The notes under the pieces: generated by a model
What the model was told of the DNA's origin: nothing
What the model saw: only the letters and a program-made list of their open reading frames with translations
Database searches by the model: none
Origin: Nocardioides coralli
Lineage (GTDB): Bacteria > Actinomycetota > Actinomycetes > Propionibacteriales > Nocardioidaceae
Assembly (NCBI RefSeq): GCF_019880385.1
Contig: NZ_CP082273.1
Span: 2,418,001-2,482,000 of the forward strand
Direction of reading: 5' to 3'
Length of the DNA: 64,000 bases
Shown here: one piece after another, positions 17,867 through 23,444 of the stretch
Layout of the letters: every line of letters begins with the position of its first letter
Position numbering within the stretch: the stretch's first letter is position 1
Made by a program: the position numbers and the translations under genes

Positions 17867-18346
17867 CTAGAAGAGCGCGTCCTGCTCGAGCTGGAGCAGC
17901 AGCTGCTTGCGCTCGAGACCACCCGCGTAGCCGGTGAGCGTTCCGTTGGCCCCGATGATGCGGTGGCACGGGACGACGACCGGGATCGGGTTCTGCCCGT
18001 TGGCGAGCCCGACAGCGCGGGCGGCGGCGTTGGTCCGCCCGAGCCGGTGGGCGATCTCGCCGTAGGAGGCCGTCTCCCCGTAGCCCACGGCACGCAGCTG
18101 CGCCCACACCTGCTGCTGGAAGGGCGAGCCCTGAGGTGCGAGCGGGAGGTCGAACTCCTTCAGCTCCCGGGCGAAGTACGCCGTCAGCTGCTCGACCGCG
18201 CTGCGCAGCACGGGGTGGTCGTCCCGGCGCGCGCCCAGCGGGCGCCCCGAGGCGGGACGGAAGGGCTCGAACTCGATCGCGGTGATGGCACCGCCCAGCT
18301 CGACGATCCGCAGCTGGCCCAGGGGGCTCGGCATCACGGTCCACAT
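17867..18346 (-). CDS. ogt: Methylated-DNA--[protein]-cysteine S-methyltransferase
   Basis: Suicide DNA repair protein that transfers the alkyl group of O6-alkylguanine to its own cysteine. The 159-residue protein shows GSPFQQQVWAQLRAV, TASYGEIAHRLGR with NAARAVG-like AAARAVGLANGQNP, and the active site VVPCHRIIG with Cys127. Its ATG lies one base after the upstream alkA stop codon, so the two alkylation-repair genes form an operon. Confidence 0.95.
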   Translation of the reverse strand: MWTVMPSPLGQLRIVELGGAITAIEFEPFRPASGRPLGARRDDHPVLRSAVEQLTAYFARELKEFDLPLAPQGSPFQQQVWAQLRAVGYGETASYGEIAHRLGRTNAAARAVGLANGQNPIPVVVPCHRIIGANGTLTGYAGGLERKQLLLQLEQDALF

Positions 18347-18347
18347 G

Positions 18348-19826
18348 TCAGGTCTCCTTCAGGACGTCGAGGGTGTGCCAGAGGTGCAGCAGGGCGTAGG
18401 AGCGCCAGGGAGTCCAGCTCTGAGCCAGCCGCTCGGCGTCCGCGGGGTCCTGTCCCAAGCCTGTGAGGGCAGCGCGGATGCCGAGGTCGGTCGGCAGGAA
18501 CACGTCGGGATGGCCCAGCGCTCGCATCGCGACGTAGTCGGCGGTCCAGGGACCGATCCCCGGCACCTCGAGCAGCTGGCGGCGTACGTCGAGACGGTCG
18601 GCGCCGCGGTCGAGCACGATCCGTCCCTCGGCCAGGGCCGTGGCGAGACCCACCAGCGCGCGCCCCCGCTGCCGCGGCATGGGCAGGGTCTCCGGGTCGA
18701 CCTCGGCGAGGGTCGCCGCGTCGGGGAAGGAGTGGGTCAGGCCGCCGACCGGGGTGTCGAGCGGCCGACCATGGGCGCGGACGATCCTGCCGGTGACGGT
18801 CCGGGCACCGGCCACGCTCACCTGCTGCCCGATCACCGTCCGCAGAGCCAGCTCGTCGCCGGCCGCGTGACCCGGCACCCGCAGCCCGGGACGGCGGCGG
18901 ACCAGCGGGCCGATGACGGGGTCGCCGGCGAACGCATCGGCCACCGCGACCGGGTCGCAGTCGGCGTCCAGCAGTCGGCGCACCCGTTCGGTGGCGGCCG
19001 CGACGTCACGGACGTCGGCGAGACGGAACGTGGCCCGCACCTGGGCGGTCCCGGCGCCGTCGCCCAGGTCGGTCAGGGACATCCGGACGGTGCCGGGCCC
19101 GTGCGGCAGCGCCAGCACCCGGGCGTACCACCCGTCGCCCGCCTCCTCGATCCCCGCGACAGCGTGGGCGGCCAGGAAGGCAAGGAGGGCCCGGCCGGCG
19201 AACGGTGTCCGGACCGCCAGGCGCAGGGTCAGCTCGCCGGCGCCGGCCGAGCCGGACGGTCGGCCACGCAGCTCGGTGGGCGAGGCGGCGTAGACCTCGC
19301 GAACGGTGTCGTTGAACTGCCGGATGCTCGCGAAGCCCGCGGCGAAGGCGATGTCGGCGAAGGAGAGCTCGGTCGTCTCGATCAGCACGCGGGCCGTCTG
19401 CGCGCGCCGGGCGCGGGCCAGCGCCAGCGGGCTCGCGCCGAGCTCGGCGGTGAGGATCCGCCCCAGGTGACGCGGTGTGTAGCCGAGCCGCCCCGCCAGG
19501 CCGTCGACACCCTCGCGGTCGACGACCCCGTCGGCGATCAGCCGCATCGCGCGACCGGCGGCATCGGCGGCGACGTCCCAGTCGGGACTGCCCGGGGTCG
19601 CGTCGGGAAGGCAGCGCTTGCAGGCGCGGAAGCCCGCTGCCTGTGCCCCCGCCGCCGTGGCGTGGAAGGTGACGTTGCCGTAGGCCGGGGTCCTGGCCGG
19701 GCAGCTCGGGCGGCAGTAGATCCCGGTCGTCCGCACCCCGGTGTAGAAGACGCCGTCGAACCGTCGGTCGCGGGACTTCACCGCTCGGTAGCAGGACTCG
19801 GGGTCGAGTCGGTCGGTCGGCGTCAC
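18348..19826 (-). CDS. alkA: Ada-type regulator fused to 3-methyladenine DNA glycosylase (AlkA)
   Basis: A 492-residue three-part protein. Residues 1-80 form the Ada zinc domain with Cys38, Cys42, Cys69 and Cys72 (GIYCRPSC, RACKRC); Cys38 is the methyl-accepting ligand in Ada. Residues about 85-185 form an AraC-type helix-turn-helix (LSFADIAFAAGFASIRQFNDTVRE). The rest is an AlkA N-terminal domain and HhH-GPD glycosylase (VPGIGPWTADYVAM, catalytic Asp in LPTDLG). It likely senses methyl phosphotriesters and induces itself and ogt. GTG 19826 is chosen because CAGGAT stands 6 nt upstream and the domain starts soon after. Confidence 0.93.
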   Translation of the reverse strand: MTPTDRLDPESCYRAVKSRDRRFDGVFYTGVRTTGIYCRPSCPARTPAYGNVTFHATAAGAQAAGFRACKRCLPDATPGSPDWDVAADAAGRAMRLIADGVVDREGVDGLAGRLGYTPRHLGRILTAELGASPLALARARRAQTARVLIETTELSFADIAFAAGFASIRQFNDTVREVYAASPTELRGRPSGSAGAGELTLRLAVRTPFAGRALLAFLAAHAVAGIEEAGDGWYARVLALPHGPGTVRMSLTDLGDGAGTAQVRATFRLADVRDVAAATERVRRLLDADCDPVAVADAFAGDPVIGPLVRRRPGLRVPGHAAGDELALRTVIGQQVSVAGARTVTGRIVRAHGRPLDTPVGGLTHSFPDAATLAEVDPETLPMPRQRGRALVGLATALAEGRIVLDRGADRLDVRRQLLEVPGIGPWTADYVAMRALGHPDVFLPTDLGIRAALTGLGQDPADAERLAQSWTPWRSYALLHLWHTLDVLKET

Positions 19827-19895
19827 GACCCCATCCTGCCGCACGTCCCTCGACCGCACTCGCGGAAATCGGACACGGCGGGAGCCGTCGTGGAG

Positions 19896-20435
19896 CTAGC
19901 GGTCGACCGGGGTGTGGGCGGTGGCCGTGGCGGCGCAGAGCGCGGCCATCAACGAGCCGCCGAGCAGACCGGTCGCGAGACCCCTCGGGGTGGTCAACGG
20001 CGCCGCCATCGCGCCCATGCCGGTCATCGTCACGACGCCTGCCCCGGCGAGCACCGCCGACGCGATCCGCTCGCGTGACCATGCGCGACCCGACAGCGCG
20101 TGTCCCCCGGCGACGGCGGTCGCCACGACGATGAGGGCGCCGCTGCCCTGCCCGTCGGTCACCAGCGACCGGCGGATCTCCGGGTCGACCAGCGCCACCG
20201 CGAAGACCGCCGGGGCGAGCTGCAGCGCCCGCGGGGGCTGCCGCCCAGCGGCGCGCAGATCAGAGGCCCAGCCGAGCAGCCCACCCACCACGGCGCCGGG
20301 GGCGAGGACGTACGCCGGGGTGCGCCAGGTCATCTCCGAGTCGTCGCCGACGAGCAGCACCATCCAACCGCGCAGCGCACCTGCCCAGGCCAGGCCGGCG
20401 GCACTGCCGAAGACCGCACCGCGTGATGGCTGCAC
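19896..20435 (-). CDS. Small membrane protein of unknown function
   Basis: A hypothetical 179-residue protein with about five hydrophobic segments (GSAAGLAWAGALRGWMVLL, VLAPGAVVGGLLGWA, ALIVVATAVAGGHAL, SAVLAGAGVVTMTGMGAMAA, LLGGSLMAALCAATAT). The GTG at 20435 is preferred because AGGAGG stands 6 nt upstream. I recognise no family. It is divergent from the GNAT gene across a gap holding a perfect 12-bp inverted repeat. Confidence 0.65.
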   Translation of the reverse strand: MQPSRGAVFGSAAGLAWAGALRGWMVLLVGDDSEMTWRTPAYVLAPGAVVGGLLGWASDLRAAGRQPPRALQLAPAVFAVALVDPEIRRSLVTDGQGSGALIVVATAVAGGHALSGRAWSRERIASAVLAGAGVVTMTGMGAMAAPLTTPRGLATGLLGGSLMAALCAATATAHTPVDR

Positions 20436-20460
20436 GACGACCTCCTGCACCAAGGAGAGT

Positions 20461-20494
20461 GCGCGGTCCGCTCCGCGTCAAGAGCGGACCGCGC
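20461..20494. repeat. Perfect 12-bp inverted repeat in a divergent intergenic region
   Basis: gcgcggtccgct (20461-20472) pairs with agcggaccgcgc (20483-20494) around the loop ccgcgtcaag. It sits between two divergent starts, where a terminator would not be expected, so an operator or RNA structure in the leader of the minus-strand gene is more likely. Confidence 0.55.
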
Positions 20495-20517
20495 GACGTC
20501 GTGCCACGCTGGGGTCC

Positions 20518-20991
20518 GTGACCTTCGAGCTGGTGGAGATCGGCGAGGACGACTGGCGTGAGTTCCGCGAGCTGCGCCTCGAGGCGCTGGCCGACTCCCC
20601 CGCCGCTTTCGGGTCACGTCACGAGGACTGGGTCGACGCTTCGGAGGAACGCTGGCGTGACCGGATCCGCACCGTGCCGTTCAACGTCATCGCCCGCCAG
20701 GCGACGACGCCCGTGGGCATGGCCAGCGGCTCCTTCGCCGGGGCGGAGGTGCAGCTCATCTCGATGTATGTCGCGCCCTCGGCGCGAGGGACGGGACTCG
20801 CCCGGTTGCTGCTCGACCGGGTCGTCGCCTGGGCGAGCACGCAGGGCCGCGGCACCTTCCTCATGGTGCGCACCGGCAACGAGGCCGCCATCCGGGCCTA
20901 CCAGCGAGCGGGATTCGTCGACGAGGGGGTGCCGGTCGACTGGCCCGCGGACGAGCCGCCCGAGAACCGGATGGTGCGCCCGGCCGGCTGA
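20518..20991 (+). CDS. GNAT-family N-acetyltransferase
   Basis: A 157-residue acyl-CoA-dependent N-acetyltransferase of unknown substrate. It has the N-terminal LRLEALADSPAAFGS segment common to ribosomal-type GNATs, the acetyl-CoA loop VAPSARGTGLARLLLDRVV (Q/RxxGxG/A) and the C-terminal GNEAAIRAYQRAGF. GTG 20518 is chosen because CACGCT lies 7 nt upstream, the leaderless spacing seen elsewhere here. It is convergent with the zinc-starvation operon, and the long antisense remainder of the truncated L32 frame overlaps its 3' end. Confidence 0.88.
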   Translation: MTFELVEIGEDDWREFRELRLEALADSPAAFGSRHEDWVDASEERWRDRIRTVPFNVIARQATTPVGMASGSFAGAEVQLISMYVAPSARGTGLARLLLDRVVAWASTQGRGTFLMVRTGNEAAIRAYQRAGFVDEGVPVDWPADEPPENRMVRPAG

Positions 20992-21007
20992 CGGCCAGCG
21001 TACGACC

Positions 21008-21058
21008 TCGGCGGTGGCGGGTGTTGCTGCGGGAGGTGCGGCGCTTGGGGACGGCCAC
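21008..21058 (-). pseudogene. Truncated L32 (rpmF paralogue) remnant or mini-L32
   Basis: The first 17 codons read [17 protein letters not shown], matching the N-terminal extension of bL32 almost exactly. After that the frame continues to 20861 as unrelated arginine/proline-rich sequence antisense to the GNAT gene, with no zinc ribbon and no cysteine pairs. GAAGGAGG stands directly before the GTG start, so translation may still occur. It is last in the rpmE2-CobW-like operon, where zinc-free ribosomal protein paralogues are expected. It is most simply a 3'-deleted zinc-free L32 gene. Confidence 0.7.
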
Positions 21059-21081
21059 GGGGTCCTCCTTCCTCGGAGAGC

Positions 21082-22212
21082 TCAGGCGACGGTCTCGATC
21101 GGGCCGAGCCAGGGCTCGAGACCGTCCCACGACTCCTCCCACCGACTGCCCCGCTGGGCGAGCTCCTCGTCGGTGAGCAGGCAGCGCTCGAAGGCAGCCC
21201 GGATCTCGGCGCGCTCCTGCAGGTCGTCGTCGATGCCGATGACCGTGATCCGCGTGAGCGGCTCCTCGCGACCCCAGGACCGGGTCGAGCCCACGCTGGC
21301 TTGACCGCCGGCACCGTCCCAGGCACAGACCGCGTCCGGACGCGTCGGGAGCCAGAAGCAGCCGCGCGAGCGGCGCGGTCCGCCGCCGAGGATCTTCAGC
21401 TCGTCCTGGAACCGCAGCGGGTGGACCGGCCGGTCGGAGCAGAGGTCGAGCCGCCACGCACCGCCGCTGCGCAGCGGCGGGAGCGGGCCGCGGCGGACCT
21501 CGGCGACCCAGGCCTCGGCCGCCGCGTCACGGTGCAGCCCGGACGCGAGGTGCGCGGCGTCCAGGAGCGTGGGGTCGGTGACCACGGCGATCTGCGGCCT
21601 CGCCAGCGCCAGGACCAGGTCGCGCTCCTCGTGGTCAGGCTCCTCGGTGAGGCAGACCACGTCGGCGTACTCCACCATCGCGCTGGCGACCTCGGCGACG
21701 CCGCGTCGATCGTCCTCGGAGGTCGCGAGTCCGCGTTCGTCGAGCAGGTCGTCGCCCAGCAGGTCCTCCGCCACGCCGGCGCCGTTCAGGGCGGCGACGA
21801 CGGCGGTGACGGCGACGTGCGGAGCAGTACGCGGGTTCCAGGCGAGGACCCGGCAGACCTGGGTGGCCTCGGCCGCGATGGGCAGACAGGCCACGATGCT
21901 CCCCCAGCTCCCGTGGGCGGCCAGCCGTTCCAGGGTCGGCAGGACGTCCGCGCGGATGGCACAGGTGACGCAGGCGTGCTCGAGGTCGACCTCCTCCCGC
22001 TCGATGAGCCCGGTCACGTCGCTGACGACGCGCGTCAGCACCTGGCGCTCGGAGTCGATTGTGTGGCGGACGGTCACCGCGTCGGGCAGCCCGAGCTGCA
22101 ACGACATGCTGGCCGAGAGCATCGCCTTCTCCTGCACGCCACTGACCAGCAGCACCGGCTTGCGACGGCGCGAGGGTCGAGGTCCGATCGGCTCGTTGGT
22201 CGAGATGAGCAT
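21082..22212 (-). CDS. CobW-like protein lacking Walker A (Mrf/YciC-related)
   Basis: A 376-residue protein related to the CobW/COG0523 metal-GTPase superfamily. The N-terminal beta strand PVLLVSG is present, but the expected GxxGxGKT loop is replaced by VSGVQEKAMLSASM, so nucleotide binding is doubtful. The cysteine motif HACVTCAIRADVLPTLERL corresponds to the CxCC metal site. A CobW C-terminal domain follows (RPVHPLRF, PLTRITVIGID, CLLTDEEL). Mycobacterial Mrf, which takes part in ribosome hibernation at low zinc, also sits beside zinc-free ribosomal genes and has a similar motif. Its ATG overlaps the rpmE2 stop by one base. Confidence 0.78.
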   Translation of the reverse strand: MLISTNEPIGPRPSRRRKPVLLVSGVQEKAMLSASMSLQLGLPDAVTVRHTIDSERQVLTRVVSDVTGLIEREEVDLEHACVTCAIRADVLPTLERLAAHGSWGSIVACLPIAAEATQVCRVLAWNPRTAPHVAVTAVVAALNGAGVAEDLLGDDLLDERGLATSEDDRRGVAEVASAMVEYADVVCLTEEPDHEERDLVLALARPQIAVVTDPTLLDAAHLASGLHRDAAAEAWVAEVRRGPLPPLRSGGAWRLDLCSDRPVHPLRFQDELKILGGGPRRSRGCFWLPTRPDAVCAWDGAGGQASVGSTRSWGREEPLTRITVIGIDDDLQERAEIRAAFERCLLTDEELAQRGSRWEESWDGLEPWLGPIETVA

Positions 22213-22484
22213 CAGTCGCTCTTCCTTCCCGCGCCGTAGCGGCGCTCGAACTTCTCCACTCGCCCCACGGTGTCAAGCACGCGACCGCGCCCGGTCCAGA
22301 ACGGGTGGCTGGCTCGGGAGACGTCCACGTCCACCACCGGGTAGGCGGCGCCGTCCTCCCACGTCTGGCGCGGGTGGTCGGGGTCGAGCCGACCGACGAG
22401 AGTGGAACGGGTCAGGAACGTGATCCCGGCCGCGCGGTCACGGAAGAGGACCGGTCCGTAGGACGGGTGGAGGGCGTGCTTCAT
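22212..22484 (-). CDS. rpmE2: Large ribosomal subunit protein bL31, type B (zinc-free)
   Basis: A 90-residue type B L31 starting MKHALHPSYGPVLFRDRAAG. It has no cysteines, unlike the zinc-binding type A, so it can replace the zinc form when the metal is scarce. It has the family segment SHPFWTGRGRVLDTVGRVEKFERRYG. An AGGAG lies 7 nt before the ATG and a Zur-box-like palindrome 21 bp upstream. It is first in an operon with the CobW-like gene and the truncated L32, and zur itself is divergent. Confidence 0.93.
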   Translation of the reverse strand: MKHALHPSYGPVLFRDRAAGITFLTRSTLVGRLDPDHPRQTWEDGAAYPVVDVDVSRASHPFWTGRGRVLDTVGRVEKFERRYGAGRKSD

Positions 22485-22505
22485 GGGACGTCTCCTGACT
22501 CTTGT

Positions 22506-22520
22506 TGAGAACGGATCTCA
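22506..22520. promoter_or_regulatory. Zur-box-like operator upstream of rpmE2
   Basis: tgagaacggatctca is a palindrome with arms TGAGA and TCTCA separated by 5 bp. It lies between rpmE2 and zur and overlaps a TAGAAT hexamer (minus strand, 22525-22520) that could be the -10 of rpmE2. The position and the nature of the downstream genes indicate zinc-dependent repression by Zur. Confidence 0.65.
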
Positions 22521-22645
22521 TTCTATACACAAGACACAGGCGCCCGGACAGCAGCTGCCCACCGTGGCGAGCTGCCCGGCATCACGATGTCGGGCTGGCG
22601 ACGGCGCGGGCCGGGCCGACGACCCGCCGCCAGTAGCATGGCGCC

Positions 22646-23074
22646 ATGGGCCCCCAGACCGCGCCGCGAGCCTTCACCGAAGCCGGTCGACGTGACACAC
22701 GGCAGCGCCGGGTGCTCCGCGAGCACCTGTCGGAGTCGGACGCGTTCGTCAGCGCCCAGCAGCTCTACGACGACCTGCGCGCTCGCGGTGACAAGGTCGG
22801 CCTCGCGACCATCTACCGCACGCTGCAGGCCATGACCGAGGCCGGCGAGCTCGATGCCCTGCGCACCGACGCGGGTGAGACCCTCTACCGCCAGTGCGGC
22901 CCTCGTCACCACCACCACCTGGTGTGCCGCAGCTGCGGCCTGACCGTGGAGCTGGAGGGTCGAGGCGTGGAGCGCTGGGCCGACAAGGCCGCCAGTGACC
23001 ACGGCTTCAGCGAGGTCAACCACGTCGTCGAGCTCTTCGGGCTCTGCGCCGCCTGCTCGTCGCCGACAGGCTGA
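22646..23074 (+). CDS. zur: Fur-family zinc uptake regulator (Zur)
   Basis: A 142-residue Fur-family repressor that binds DNA when loaded with zinc. The winged helix includes DTRQRRVLREHLSESDAFVSAQQLYDDL and VGLATIYRTLQAMTEAGELD. The metal sites include RHHHHLVCRSCG and a second CAAC pair, the structural zinc cysteines. The Zur assignment rather than Fur or PerR rests on the adjacent zinc-free ribosomal protein genes. The ATG has no Shine-Dalgarno but follows TAGCAT by 6 nt, indicating a leaderless mRNA. Confidence 0.88.
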   Translation: MGPQTAPRAFTEAGRRDTRQRRVLREHLSESDAFVSAQQLYDDLRARGDKVGLATIYRTLQAMTEAGELDALRTDAGETLYRQCGPRHHHHLVCRSCGLTVELEGRGVERWADKAASDHGFSEVNHVVELFGLCAACSSPTG

Positions 23075-23136
23075 CCCACGCCCGCCGGCACTCGACCCCG
23101 GACAAGGACACGACAGGGCCGTTCACATCCGTAACT

Positions 23137-23155
23137 AACGAGAGTGACTCTCGTT
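23137..23155. promoter_or_regulatory. Perfect 19-bp palindrome upstream of the secreted-protein locus
   Basis: aacgagagtgactctcgtt is perfectly palindromic around its central base. The inner 15 bp, CGAGAGTGACTCTCG, keep the shape and central TGA of actinobacterial Zur boxes (TGAAAATGATTTTCA type) and share arm letters GAGA/TCTC with the site before rpmE2. It lies 54 bp before the start of the small secreted protein and 62 bp after the zur stop. Confidence 0.65.
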
Positions 23156-23209
23156 CTTGAGATGCGCTCCGCAGCCGCGGGGCGATGTCTCGGGACAAGG
23201 AGTCACCTC

Positions 23210-23413
23210 ATGAAGCACCTCATGCCCGCGGCGGTCGCCGTCGCGACCACGGCGCTGATCGGCACCGTCACCCTCGCCGCTCCCGCCCATGCCGACCCGT
23301 CAGCCTGTGACGACGCCGTGGCCGGGGCCCTGCACACGGCACACGAGCTCGCCGGCCCGGCCGGCGAGCCGGTCCACGTCGTCGAGGACGCCTACTGCGG
23401 CGTCGCGCCCTGA
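23210..23413 (+). CDS. Small secreted protein with two cysteines
   Basis: A 67-residue protein of no family I recognise. Residues 1-28 form a typical signal peptide ending in APAHA, with cleavage predicted before Asp29. The mature part is only about 39 residues, acidic, with Cys33 and Cys63 that could form one disulfide and three histidines between them. An ideal AAGGAG lies 7 nt before the ATG. It is first in the locus behind the 19-bp palindrome, with the Asp-box/vWA gene starting 31 bp after its stop. Confidence 0.75.
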   Translation: MKHLMPAAVAVATTALIGTVTLAAPAHADPSACDDAVAGALHTAHELAGPAGEPVHVVEDAYCGVAP

Positions 23414-23444
23414 TCGCGGCCCACGACTCGACGAGGACACCACG

